DNA of 64,000 nt, from NCBI GenBank assembly GCA_034509495.1, contig CM067507.1:14482142-14546141 (forward strand), read 5' to 3'. The notes beneath the pieces were generated by a model, which had not been told where the DNA came from, did no database searches, and saw only the letters and a program-made list of their open reading frames with translations. Shown here piece by piece: positions 1 through 40,899 of the stretch; position 1 is the stretch's first letter, and each line of letters starts with the position of its first letter. This stretch comes from Acestrorhynchus altus. Lineage: Eukaryota > Chordata > Actinopteri > Characiformes > Acestrorhynchidae. Position numbers and translations under genes: made by a program.

Positions 1-637
1 CCATATTATCCAGGGTGATGGCAAATGTAGTTTGAGGTGATTTTGATATGCTCGGTTACCAGCATGTGTCACTTAGGTCAGATGTGAATGGAGCATTGAA
101 GCTCAGCCTGGCCAGTGCACCTCAGCATGTCATAGTGTATTCAGCCTGAATTGGCTCATATTTGAATTCATAATCAAATTAATTTAAATCATTATGATAT
201 CTGACATTTCATAAAGCACTGAATCATGTTCTAGAGAACCACTATTTAGGTAAATGTTCACTTCTTTAGTATTAACAGTTAATCAGATAGAGCCATAAGA
301 GATCTTGAGCAGAGGGTGTGACACCCAACAGCTGTGTTGGGGGTGTTACATGTCAGTGTCAGTGATGTGTCGGGAGTAGTCCACCCTTCAAACATATCTC
401 AGCTCTGTGGTCAGAAACTGCACATCAACAGATGAAGTGGGGGAGAGGCCCTATTCGGATCTGAGCACAGCAGACGAAGATGGAGATGCTCTCTAGGGGA
501 ACTCTGAGCATCACCTGCCTAGCAACTGTTGCTGTGACAACCGCGGAGGAAACCCTGCCATGGCATGAGTCAGCGACTCCCTCAAATGGAGTCCTGATCT
601 GTGTGTGTATCTGTCTGTGTGTGTGTGAGTGAGTGAG

Positions 638-685
<48 letters not shown>

Positions 686-995
686 TATGTTGCTGTCTGT
701 ATTGTTGTGAGCTCTTTTTAGCATCATCTTAAGTAAATTGATTGGTACAGGACAGTCAACAAAATCAACATGTCCAAACACACACTGATCAATGCACGAA
801 TAGACACATACAGACCACACAGCTTCCAGACAGAAAAACAACTGAATTTCATTTCAGGAAGCATTAATGTCCCTTAGTGGAAACACCACATACCCTCAAG
901 CATTGTGCCTTTTAAAATTTCCCAATTCTTTCCCATTTCTCAGGTTGTAAAATGCATATGAACACACCTCATATATGATTTAAATGTATAGCTGA

Positions 996-1028
<33 letters not shown>

Positions 1029-2634
1029 TATATACATACATACACAAACATACACTTTAACAAAAAACACAGCTATCATATATGAGGTATGTTCAAAACA
1101 TCTCAGAATATAAGTTGAAGCTCTTCTGATATATTTACAAAATGGAATGGTTTGGTGCACATATGTAGACAATCCTAATGCAAATCCTTGAATTTGTTCC
1201 TACCTGCAGAAGCTGTCAGTCACTGGCAGACTGCCATTAAGTGAGGAAGTGTAAGTGAGTGCCGTCAGATTTTCATTTTTAACAGAAAACCCTGAACAGC
1301 TCTACTGCATTAAATTTTGTGTAAAGGTTGGACCTGTGGGCAGCGGGCTGATGGCAGCTCCATCACAATAAAGCACCCTGCCATTCTTCACATTTAATGC
1401 AGAGTTTTCTGGCCAAACACCAGTGTTTCCATCAGGTACCCTACTCTCCCCACATGGCTCCATGTGACTTCTGGCTTTTCCCTAAGCTGAAAATTTGAGT
1501 CCAGAGAAGACATCATGCAGAATGTGACAGTCCAGTTGCAGGCAATCTCAAAAGAGGTGTTCTAGCTCTGCTTCCAACAGTGACAGAACCAGAGGGTGCT
1601 TCTGAGTTTATCGCAGAGAGGTTCATCAGAATTTGCTTCCAAGCCCAAAGCAAACTGGACCTGTGGACCAAAGCATGACTTCCCTGTGGAGTTACGATCA
1701 CACAGACCTTACGCACATTATGCTACCATCCAGACAAGGGTGGAGAATGCCAAAAGAGGCCTTTCATCTACAATCAGCTTTGTTTTATAAATAATTTAAA
1801 TGTAAAGTTTGATCCAGTGCTTTTTACAACCTCTTTTCAAAATCCCAAAAAAGAAAAATTATAGCATTGGCATACAATGGCACTAAACATGGTGTACTGG
1901 TGTACTGGCAGGAACCAGACAATTTAAGATCCACATTTTTTGATCTACTTTAAAATATGAGATTTTGGGGATGTACAGCTGCTCTGTATCTGATCACCCT
2001 TACTTTTGGCATTCATTTCACTGGTGTGTTTTTGACCCAATGTCCAAAATCCACTTGTTACGTATCTCTCCCTAATACACTTTATAAACCAAGTAGTGTA
2101 GAATAGTAAAGGTTATGATGTACTTCTTCTGACACAAGAAAAACCAGAAATGCCTCCTTGGGACACACTTTATAATACATTTGAAGGATTCTTAGGAACC
2201 CTCACAATGTTCATCACCATAGTGCTGCGTCCATAATTATTTGGATTGCTGTCTCATAGAAGTCTCAGGTTTAATCTGAAACCTTATAAACACCAGGATC
2301 AACCTTCTGGCGCAGGATTCGTTCAGGACTTTGGCCATTTCTGTTATTTTGCCCCTGACGTGTATTAAAGTTTTTTCACCACTACCCACTCTGACATATT
2401 GCACTACACTACATTGCACTATATTGTACTACAGAGAATAAAATGCAATACTGAAAAGTATATTTGAACAAACACACACAAACACACTCTCATGCTGCTA
2501 ACACCAGACACAGTCTGTGTACACATGCTGTGATAATAATATTTATGCATAACTGATGCGACCTCACAACTAGCTCCCCCGTGTCCTTACAAGCACTCCC
2601 CTGATTACACACTTACACACAGACATGCACTTAC
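1..2634. other. hcn3 intron 4 (partial)
   Basis: No exon is seen. Contains a (TG)n/(GA)n microsatellite at 600-684, a (TA)n/(CA)n tract at 996-1047 and a mariner transposase relic (about 1340-1790). The remaining stretches show nothing recognisable. Confidence 0.7.
1340..1790 (+). mobile_element. mariner-type transposase relic (C-terminal catalytic part)
   Basis: Plus-strand translation reads HHNKAPCHSSHLMQSFLAKH, then VPYSPHMAPCDFWLFPKLK, the hallmark HHDNAPxH and PYSPDLAPCDFxLFPKLK motifs of mariner transposases. Both catalytic Asp positions are altered (HHN; SPH) and stops follow, so it is dead. The N-terminal half and ends are not recognised. Confidence 0.75.
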
Positions 2635-19599
<16,965 letters not shown>

Positions 19600-19860
19600 G
19601 GCAACACACACTCACACACAAACAAAACACACACTCTTACACTAACACACAGATGCTCATGTGCTTTCACACAGGCCCACACACACCTAACCACCCTAAC
19701 ACATACACTCACACACACACACACACTCAGAAACTTACACTCTCACACACCTCTTACACATGCACCCCCCCACACACACAGCCCCACGCGCACTCATACT
19801 CACACACACACACACACACACACACTCTCTCTCACTCTCTCTCTCTCTCAGTGTGTACTC
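19600..19860 (-). other. hcn3 5' UTR / upstream (CA)n-rich segment
   Basis: (CA)n-rich on the plus strand with (TC)n at 19826-19850, directly upstream of the start codon. If it is in the mRNA, the 5' UTR carries GU-rich repeats. Confidence 0.5.
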
Positions 19861-19899
19861 TGACCTGTTACACTCCTCTGTGTGTGAGACGTCGCGGGA

Positions 19900-20750
19900 G
19901 TGGAATGCGCGCTCCCGCAGCGCTCGTGCCTGCTTGTCTCTCATTCACATGTCTCTGCCCTCAATGCCCTTGGCTGCGCGCGCCGGGCCGCGTGTCCTTC
20001 AGCGCGTCCGTCAGTGCTGCCGCCCCGCCGCCGCCGCCGCCTCCATCCCCGCGGAGCGCGCGCTCCGTGCGTCGTCTCGCGCTGTTTGATCTCGCCGCCG
20101 CGGCTCCGTCAGTGTCCGGCGCGCGCGCTCCGTCTGGAGCTCCTACACGCGCGCGCTGACTCACGCGCGCGCTGATTCATACTGACACGCGCATCATCAT
20201 CATCATCATCGTGGTGGTGGTGGTGGTGGTAGTGGTGGTGGCAGGAGTTGTGATGGTGCTGATGAAGCTCGCAGTTCAGCGCGCAACAGGGCTCCGCGAT
20301 TAATAAACAAACAAACAAACAAACAAACAAACAAGCCAGAAAACGTCCCCGCGCGCGCTGAAGGTGAGACGGAGCCCCGTCACGGCCTCTGCGCGTCACG
20401 CGCTCAAACCGGTTTGTTCCCGGAGCTCCACGCGGATACAATCACACACGCACACACACACACACTCTCTCTCTCTCACACACACACATACACGCGCGCG
20501 CGCGGTCCCGTCTGAACATCCACGACGACGCGCGCCGCTTCATCGGGGATGGTGCACGCGCGCGGACAACAGAGCTAAGTAAGCAAATAAATAAATAAGT
20601 TAGCACGCACGCGAACGGGATCGAGCACGGCGCCTTGTTACCATGGCAGCAGCATCCTCATCACCGCTCCCCCAGGCCGCGCGCTCCACAGCACAGGTAT
20701 GAGACCTACGTCACGACGGCCTCGACCAATAGGGACGGGGGAATGGATGG
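19900..20750 (-). promoter_or_regulatory. CpG-rich 5' flank / probable hcn3 promoter
   Basis: About 0.85 kb with dense CpG and runs of GCGCGC, unlike the AT-rich and CA-rich surroundings, starting about 300 bp upstream of the hcn3 ATG. An inverted CCAAT (20726-20730 on +) and a CRE-like TGACGTA (complement of 20707-20713) lie at its far end. Simple repeats inside are (ATC)n/(GTG)n at 20192-20242 and (AAAC)n at 20306-20333. The transcription start is not determined. Confidence 0.6.
20643..20696 (+). other. possible divergent first exon (weak candidate)
   Basis: On the plus strand, ACCATGG opens an 18-codon frame (MAAASSSPLPQAARSTAQ) that ends at CAG|GTATGAG, a donor-like site, in the CpG-rich region. 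I find no plus-strand coding exon downstream, so this may be chance in GC-rich DNA or a divergent non-coding transcript. Confidence 0.15.
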
Positions 20751-20846
20751 AGGGGAGGGCAGCAAGGGGAGAGGGAGGAGGGAGGGAGAGGGGGAGAGAG
20801 AGAGGGAGAGAGAGAGAGAGAGAGAGAGATATTAAGAGAGAGAGAG

Positions 20847-20883
<37 letters not shown>

Positions 20884-21039
20884 GAGAGAGAGAGATGGGC
20901 GGATGTTTTTAATTCCTCTCCAATAGAAGCTCCCTGTCTGTCTGATCTGATCTGAGGTGACACAGTGCAGCCGCTGCAAATTAAAGAAGAAAAGAAGGAC
21001 ATTATCAGCGTTACACACACACACACACACACAGACACA

Positions 21040-21075
<36 letters not shown>

Positions 21076-21237
21076 TCACTGACAGTTTGACCCCAGTGGT
21101 GCACAATGACGTAACCAATGCTCAAATACTGTATTTTAGAAGCCAGACTTTTAACATTTCAATGACAAAAAATGTGCTTTAATTATAGGAATTGTTGAAT
21201 CATAAATTTCAATCCCTGCTTGAACTCCAACACATGA

Positions 21238-21650
21238 TCTGACCTCGTTACTCACAGAGTCTGATCTCATACACATAGCACGATTGCAATCACACAATCT
21301 GATCTTAACCGCAGAGACTGATCTCAGTCACACAATCAGACCTCAATCACACAGTCTGCTCTCACTCTTACATTCTGATCCAAATCAGTCTAAACTCAAT
21401 CACACAACCTGATCTTAATCACTCAGGCTGACATTAAATCACACAGTCTGATCTCAGTTACAGATTGTCTGATATAAAACATACACAATCTGTTTTCAAT
21501 CACACACAATTTGATTTTAATGACACTGCTTAATTTTAAGTATACACACAATTTGGTCTAAATCATGCAGTCTGATCCCTATTACACAGTCTATTTCTAT
21601 AACACACATGGTCTGATCTCAGTCACACTCAGACATGGACTGATCTAATG
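21238..21650 (+). repeat. degenerate tandem repeat, CACACAGTCTGATCTCAAT-like unit
   Basis: At least fifteen diverged copies of a unit of about 20-28 bp built on 'aatcacacagtctgatctca'. Copies drift strongly (e.g. cacaatctgatcttaacc, cacacaatttgattttaa). Confidence 0.8.
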
Positions 21651-24600
21651 TTCTTAAGAGGAAATTTCTTCTTTAAATCCACGTATGCAGCTTACAAGAA
21701 GTAATTACATGGACATCGGGATACATCACTATAAAGAGCAGAGCTGTAAATAGTTGCACAGTTTAAAAGCACATCAAAGTAATTGTTGGTTTTCTGAAAT
21801 CACAAACAAGGAGTGTTGGTTTCATGTTTCCTCATTTCTAGTTTTTGTTTACTAAGATTTTCTGAATGTGTACTTTGATTCTGTAAAAAGTGGTCATTTA
21901 TTTAGCATAATTCATGGTATGTTCTGGTATGTTTTTTTATTGTAATTGTTAAATCTAGAATTAAAAGCTACATTACAAATGACATTACAATAACATTAAA
22001 ACCAGTCTCTTCCGGAAATTTGCATGGCATTACAGAACCCCGTGAAACCTCTGTGACAGTCTGCAGATTCAGATCAGCAGCCATGCATACACATGCTTGT
22101 CAGTCTACAGCATTATCAATATTTACATCTGCTTAAGCTTGTATTACCTCACAGCAGCACCTCAAAAGCAATGAAATGCAATAAATACATTAATAATAGA
22201 ACATCTGAAGGACAGTGTTGTTCTTACTTCCAGCCTGATGCATCTACGCTCACTCAAACAAGCCTAAACATTACAGTACACTATCCCAACTGAAAATCTG
22301 CTCTGTAATTACACGTCATGCCAGTTCAATCACCTGGACTGGCAGGACATGGGGCAGGGGTGTGAAGGAACAGTGTTTTATCCTCCTTCAACATTTACAA
22401 CTAAGGTGCCTTTGAGGTGCTTAAGGTGGCTGCTCACTGCTCCTGGTGTGTGTGTTCCCACTACCTCTAGTTTTTACTGGCACACATGGGTTGTGGAGGT
22501 TCAACTGTGTGGTACTGATGTGCAGAGGCTGCATCACTGAATGCAACGAGTTTCAGCCCAGGAGCTGCACCCACATTAAGAACAAATTCATTAAGCTGTG
22601 ATTTATTCTGAAGGTTATTCAACATTCATGGTGCAAAGTAGAAAAATCTTGGGCACCTTGTAGAGCAACCTTCAGGAAGAACAACAGTCATTGCAGCTAT
22701 TGATATGTGATAGATGGGAAAGGAACTCACCCAATAAAGCCTTGTAATGCAAGATATACCAATGCTGCTGTCATCATACACTCAGCAATGGCCATGATCC
22801 AGATCATAAAGGACATGATGTGTGTGAGACATTGAAATAGATATAAAACATTCTATAAAACGAATTGTGATATATTGGCTCCAACCACCGCAGTAAAGAA
22901 TGCAGCATGCATGTAAATTATCAGGGATGCATGGTTTAGATCAGACTTGGGAAGCAGAAGTACTCGCATGGGATGCAGATTTAATGAACATATACTTCAA
23001 AGGTTTCAGACAAGAACTCCAATGACATTATATCACCATAACAGTCTAACAGCAACAACAGTAAATCAAAGACTAACAAAGGTCAACTGTGGCAAAGGGT
23101 CTTAAATACATAGAGACATGGGACACGCCTGGTACACAATCAAGACAGAGCAGGGTTACCAAACAGACACAAATGGGAGTGGGAGGAGACAGGACATGTG
23201 CTCAAAAGCACCAGGGGAGATAAACTGAACTATGACAGGACAGAAGATTCCCAGGACAGATATGTGACATAAATAAAATCCCCATGATCTAAAACTCTTC
23301 AAATCATTGCTCAAACAGATGTTTTCCAAGATGCAAAGGCATTTGTTTTAAAACCCAGTCTAATTCCAGAAGCAGCTAAATAACGAAGTACTCATGCACC
23401 CAAGAATGCCAATCTTTCAAATTTGTCCCCTCCTAAGTTATGGAATCTAAGGTTTGAGTACATGCTCTGGAAAGATCTAATATTAATAACCAACTTTAGA
23501 TCATAGAGGCCAGCACCTGTTGGAAGGCAATTGGTTAATTAATAGTTCTTACCTTGAAATTTTACATCATAAATGCAAAATAGCAGATGGCAGAATACAC
23601 AACCTTGCAACCTTTAAAACATCAATTACATACTTTTATTTGACAAGATATACATTTTTACATAAAATACAGGGTCTGAATAAATAAGCTGCTGGAAATA
23701 CTTTGATCAAAGTTGGATCATTATGGGTTTTGTACTCTTTTTTTTCCAGAAGTGAAAATATCAATGTCCTGTGGATATCATACATAAGATAGCATTAAGT
23801 AATCAATAATATATTTCATATCTAAATACATTTAAAAAACACATATATCGTATACTGTTATGTATGTATAAATATAATAATAATAATTATTATTATTATT
23901 ATTGTTGAGCTTGTAAAATATATGTGTAAAGTGTGTCATTTAGGTTTGTCTCAAGTCAAGAATTATATTTCCCCACTGAAAAGTCCCAAGAGAAAGAAAT
24001 GCCAGGTCTCTCCTAATACTGCTTCAATAATGGCATTTTGAACAAGAAGTAACATGTAGCAGTGGTTTGGTCATGCTGTATTATTTTTCGTGTGGTCACA
24101 GAAAATATATTTGGTCTTTGCAATTTAATGTCTGTTTCTTGAATTTACATTTGGACAGTCTAAATATAAAAAAATGTGAATAAATGTACAATTGGTTATA
24201 TATTTTGTAAAGGTCATGTGCATTTGTATAATTCCACTAATTTAGCCTTCAATGATTGTCATTGATTAACAAAAAAGCATCTGGGAATAAAGCATGACCA
24301 CATTTCTCACAAAATATGAGAGAGTGGTCAGTGCAGACTCACTTAGCCTGAGGGGTTCAGTCAGTGCACCTCATGCACCTTGTACACTGCTGGACCTCAC
24401 CTCAGATTAGTGTTCAGTTCAGCTTTTTTTTTAATTGGCACATTTTTTTTGGATTTTATCAACAACAATTTAGCCTATTTTCTCTGCTCTCAGCATCCTG
24501 GTAATCCAACTAATATGAGTGGATCCAGGCCTGTGTTGTAATGGGTGTGTCTAAGCTGGAAAACAGGCTAGGTGCAGTTAAGGTCTATAGTTGAGGTGGA

Positions 24601-24979
24601 TAAAGATTATAATTAATAGACACAAAATATTAATTGTAAATATACCACTTACAAATCATTTGACAGCAGCTAATTCTGAGGAAGAATCTCAAAAAGTGTG
24701 TAAGTTCAGTGTTCAGTAAGTTTGAACTTAGATAAGGCTACTACATGAAAAGAGAGTTTCGTTAAATTAAATGTTTCTGTTTGTTTGTTTTTGTTTTCTT
24801 TCTTTTCAACCCAACAGTGGTTGTACATAAAGTACTAAATTGTACCTAACTTCTAATTATTTTGGTAACTACTATGGGAGCATAGTGAAGATAAACAAAT
24901 TACCCTGCAAAAGGCAATCATTATTCATTTCTTTCAGTATAAAATTAAACGAGAGACCAGAACTCCAAGCAGAATGACT

Positions 24980-24985
24980 TTTATT
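24980..24985 (-). terminator. pklr poly(A) signal AATAAA
   Basis: A minus-strand AATAAA lies 99 bases past the pklr stop codon, giving a short 3' UTR. I see no competing canonical signal between it and the stop. Confidence 0.6.
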
Positions 24986-25083
24986 GTGTAAATTGAAGTG
25001 CACAGTGAATTAACATCAGTGACTTAGTGCTTCTGTGGTACAGTTGTCTGCCTGTAAGCGTTTGTCCAATCAGAGGTGAGGTT

Positions 25084-35872
<10,789 letters not shown>

Positions 35873-36639
35873 CTGAGATAGAGGGAGAGACAGACAGAGA
35901 GAGAGAGTTACAAAATTGGAACAATTGGAACAGACATATTTATTCTTGAAGAATAAGAAGCTCCTATAAAATATAATGGGAGGTGAAAATAATTTTATTT
36001 TGCATTACTTCCTAAATTAATACATAAATACACTCACTGATAAAGCAAATAAGGCACCCAGAAAGAAATACACTGATTTTTTTCTGTGCTTGAGCATTAT
36101 TAGTCATACTACACACGTTCCTGAACGGAACACCACACACTTCCATTATGCACACAATCTTGAACACCAACTGATGGCTCAGTGTCTCAAACTCTCGTAG
36201 GGTTTCTCAGGAACTGCTACATTGCACAGAAAAAGCCAAGAAGCATCAAATATGGATGAGCTGTACCAGGGGTTAACAGAGCTTAAATGAAATGATTTTC
36301 AGTGAATACACTGCTAAGTGTGTATTAAATTGCCATTTATCTGTGCAGCACACTAGAATAAATGCAGTAAATAAATTAATTCATTAATGAAAGCATTTAT
36401 CAACGTGATATCCAATTCCAAACGACTCCTTAAAAAATCCCATTTATAGTTTATTACTATATAGCATTCTTGACCTCTGGGGGAAGATCAGATGAGTAAA
36501 AATTAGGGTTAGTAAAGGTTACAGACTCTCCAAACTACAGGATAATCTGGAAAGATCATTGTTTGCAATCATCCTGAAATTGGGTGATCTTTTGCGATTT
36601 TGGGAATCCTGTAGTGTTGGCAAGGCAGTAAGCAGACTA

Positions 36640-37300
36640 GTAAATTATTATAGGTGTGGTCTGATTAGACACTGGGTCTTGACACAAAAGGGCATAAAAG
36701 TGCTTCCCCAACTGACCCATAAAATAGCTCAGACGCTACTTTTAGGCATTGTATCTCTGAGAGATCCCTGACTGCTAGACAGACCACTGCAGCACATTTC
36801 AAGACATTTTGCCCAGTTGACGACTTTGAGATGGACTGAGAGAAGTAGAGTGGACATTTCAATGAAAAGTAAATTTGATGTCACGACACCCATTAACTGC
36901 CCTGCCACTGACAACCAGTCACCATTGCCTTCATTTACAGTGTCATGACTGGGGAACTTGGATTGGACTACAGGTTGTGTTTAGAACCAGTGACAGTCAG
37001 GTTCAACTATGGAGACCTCACAGTGACCTTTAATCCCTCCTTTTCTGTAAAGCAACACACTGCCCCCAACAGCTGGTGTGATGATCTGGGGAGGCATTAC
37101 ATACAACAGTTGGTCACCCCTAGTAGTGATATGAGGGACACTAGCAGCTCAGTGATATGTGCAGGACATGCTGTAGCCATGTGTTGCCTCTCATGGCAGG
37201 GCTTCCAACTAGCATTTTTCAGCAGGATAATGCTCACCTACACACAGAAAGTGTTTCCTAGGAATATCTCCTCCAGACTTTTAGTATTCATTTAAGTCTC
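36640..37300 (+). mobile_element. decayed Tc1-like element (copy 2)
   Basis: Shares with 3390-4200 the 5' run 'ggtgtggtctgattagacac', the block 'tttgcccagttgacgacttt' and the catalytic-region remnant 'tttcagcaggataatgctca'. Frames are broken throughout. Confidence 0.68.
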
Positions 37301-38194
37301 ATGTTTGCTGAAAGCATGCAATTGGCTGTCATTGAGATAAGCCACCACCAACACAGAATAACACACTTATACATCACTGAGCCCTATGTAATATATGTAA
37401 TATATGCATATACTGATATGTCATACCATGTTATATACCATGTATCTTAACCCCACCACCATTTTCAGTAATGAGAGCTGTGTCCTTTATGTAGTCTGTA
37501 TTGTACCATTCTGTTTCATTATTATTTTTATTATTATTATTAATGGAACATTATTGCATTTTTAGCATTTTTGTCACTGCTGTTGCTATTGGCAATGCTG
37601 TACTCACTATTTGCACTCATGCCAACAAAGCTACTCGAGCAGCAATGAACTGAAAGTGTGTGTGGGTGTGTGTAAGAGTGAGAGAGAGAAAGTGTTGAAT
37701 TATCAACCCCATATGTAACAAGTTTTTATTTTGTTCTACATTATTGTGATGTTCCACAGGCACCATTATGCATGTGAACACAGGGCGTACTAATCTGGGA
37801 ATTGTGGACTGATACTGTAAACAATATTTGCACAGACCTGCAGATGCTGAGGCATTTATCAACTATAGAAATTGGAGATATATCTCTCTGTACAATTTAG
37901 CTTAGAAGCCCAGCATCATCCAAACATTCAGCTTGGAAATTACAGTTTTTCTCAATGGCTAAAACACTTAACCCTGCTGTCTGAATCAAATGCTGAGTGC
38001 CCTGAACATAAACACAGCAACTCACAGTTGATCACACGTGGCTAAAGATGCCAATATACGCCAGTACAAGGGCGTTCCCTGGACATTGAAATTTCACTAT
38101 GAATAGAAACAATCAGAGAGGCAGAGGAAGATAGGGGAGATGAGGAAGAGGAGGTTTGTGACAAAGAACAATTATTTCAGATTAAATACAAGCA

Positions 38195-38259
<65 letters not shown>

Positions 38260-38383
38260 TTGACTATCTAATTTGACAACACATTTGTTTTGAGCACAGT
38301 TTGAACTGTTTTGGATCAATAGTTCAGTTTTGCAGGTTTTGTGAATGAGAGAGAGAGAGAGAGAGAGGAGAGAGAGTGAGAGT

Positions 38384-38424
<41 letters not shown>

Positions 38425-40063
38425 GAGTGAGAGAACACCATGCTTCAACCATCAATCAAATGGGCAAACAACAGAAATGAAGTACAAGTCAGTCTCATGT
38501 TAAAATGTCAGGGAAGAGAAAATCCACTACGATACTTGATTTCACCAAACTTTATAAACCTGACAAACAGGTTTTTCTTTCGGCTAAAATAAATTGCAAC
38601 TTTGACCTTGAATAAAATTGATCAGCTGGCACTTTGTCCTCTTTTCCAGCAATAAGAAAACCAAAAATAAAAAGATGAAGCATAAATATTCCACCACAAG
38701 CAGAAAGAAGATTAGATAAAAACACTAAAGCATTCAATCTAAAACACAGATTTAAAAAGACACTTGGACATCATTGCATTAACATTATATTAGCAACTAT
38801 ACCATGCAAGACCCTCCATTAGTCCCCAGGTGATTTGTTCAATGGTGGTTCATAAAGTGACCGTCTTCATGTCACCAGCGAAGTAAAGCCCAAAGGGAGT
38901 GTCAACCTGCTCTGCCAGTTTAGATTGGTTTAAAAGTTTTTTTTTTTCACACAGTTGAGGATTTCAAAACAGACTACGCAACCTATCTGAGTTCAGTTCA
39001 ACGTCAGAAACTGGGGCTAATCCACAGGAACAGGAAATGATCCTTAGTCTCAAATCTAGGCTGGACTCTGTAGAGCATCTAAATAGCAACTTCCTATTCC
39101 TCATCTTTGAACCAGCAGCTCTGCTTTATCAGGATCCTCCAGCCTCAGCTGCTATATTAATGACCAAACCTGGTGTTCTGATTCTGTATTAGTGGTCCCC
39201 AGGTCCCTCCAGCCAGTGCCGACACTCCAACCAACACATAACAGCAGAACCGTGCACCAACACTTCACTCTCTACGGGATAGAATTGCAAGAATAGCTGG
39301 GGATCATTTGCACACACCGGGGAAATTCTGATTAGCCAATTCAGTTATCCATGTATTTGGAGTGTGGGAGAGCCGTGGAAACTCCAGCCACGGAGGGCTT
39401 GAGCAAGACCGTGGGAGGCGAACGTTAACCAGGTAAGATAGTACAGTTCCTAAAAATCTGCAACTGGTGTTTCTAGTCTAGCAAGAGAGATAAAAACCCT
39501 CACAGGTATGTGCCCAAGTGTACTGCAGAGTAGCCAGATGTTTGGTGCGCCATACATTGATGGTTCTCAATCAAACAATTAAAAATGTAAACAAATAAAA
39601 ATAATAAAATCTGGAAGCATGGTCAGGTTCCACATGGTTTCTATCCAAAGGACAACTTAAGTGGTACATGAGGGAATGACAAGTGTTACTAGTTTTTGAG
39701 GATCTTCAGGAACTTGCATCTCTCTTTAGTCCTAATTGCATAAATATAGGTAAAAAAAACATTCTTTGAGGATACAAAGCTCCTAGAGAACAGCACAGCT
39801 ATGCCAGCAGAGGTGGAACCCCCATGCCCCATTAACACCCTACCCCACCACTCCTTGCGTCAGTCCACCTCATTCCCCCTTACTGTGTCTCTCCTGTAAA
39901 AAGGCAATGTGCATCCCTTTAACTGTCAGCAGCTCATAAAGAACTGCTTTTCTCCACATCCCTCACTCCATTCAGATTAAAGCAAGAGTTTAAATCACAT
40001 CCCGAAGATAGAATAAACAACTCTGCATGCGGAGCAGTTCAGTCCTTACACATCTGTATGTTC

Positions 40064-40433
40064 TACACTTAAAGAGGAGGGTTCTGAAGGGTTCTACAGT
40101 AAAGAAAATGGTTCTATATAAAATCATGAACACACACAGAACTCTTTGCAAAATTGAATGTTTTTTTCTATCATGAAAGGGGTCTTCAGATTAATAGAGA
40201 ATGGTCTTTAGAGGGTTCTATAACTCCAGAAATTGTATTATAGCTTTACATTGGCAACAAAAGTAAAACCCTTTGGGTGCTATACAGAACCCTTTCAAAA
40301 AGGTTCTATGTAGAACCTTCTACAGCACATTCGTTGACAGCCTAAAGAATCCTTTCATAAGTGTTCTTGGTTTTATATAGAATCATTTTCTTTTACTGAA
40401 GAACTCTTATAGAACCCTCACTTTTAAGTGTGT
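40064..40433 (+). mobile_element. MITE with long imperfect TIRs ('ggttctat' family)
   Basis: Left end cacttaaagaggagggttct and right end agaaccctcacttttaagtg are inverted, and the pairing continues through 'acagtaaagaaaatggttct' for about 55 bp. No coding capacity. Confidence 0.72.
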
Positions 40434-40899
40434 GGTTAGGATCAAACTTTTAACGCACAAATATTTTCCAGCTGATTAAATATCCTCCAGGGGTTCTCAA
40501 CCTTTTCACCTCTCGGTCCACCTTTAAATAATTAGAATGCATAACGTCAGACAAGAAAGCAAAACTCTTTGAACTTGCAGATGATTTTTGGTGAAACTTC
40601 TACTGCATCAGGTACCCATGGAGACATTATCTGAAGCTGATCGTGTTTATTTTGTATATTCTGTAATATGCTGTTATTTGTTTGTGTTTATAATGTTTAT
40701 AGTTTGAACACAACTGATCTCTTGTTTTTTATTAATGCTACATTTTTTCGTCTAGATTTAAAGTACCATTACCAGCCAACTAGGCACTACTGCCTCCTCC
40801 TGAGGATGGGCCTGTGGACCACTAGAGGGTGCTTCATGGCCACTGGTGGTCCTCGGCCCACAGGTTGAAAACCTATACAGCCCCCTCCTCCTTAACCCT

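Larger units (their letters stand above)
20751..25083. other. hcn3-pklr spacer
   Basis: (GA)n at 20770-20900, (CA)n at 21014-21074, a degenerate tandem array at 21238-21650, an inverted SINE-like fragment at 22370-22480, a suspected dispersed repeat at about 22940-23280, (AAT)n at 23875-23906, then AT-rich unique sequence to the pklr 3' UTR. No gene seen. Confidence 0.6.

Noticed and set aside
36370..36392. HNF1-like site ATTAATTCATTAAT upstream of pklr
   Set aside because: The half-sites are spaced by two bases instead of one, and AT-rich chance matches are common here.
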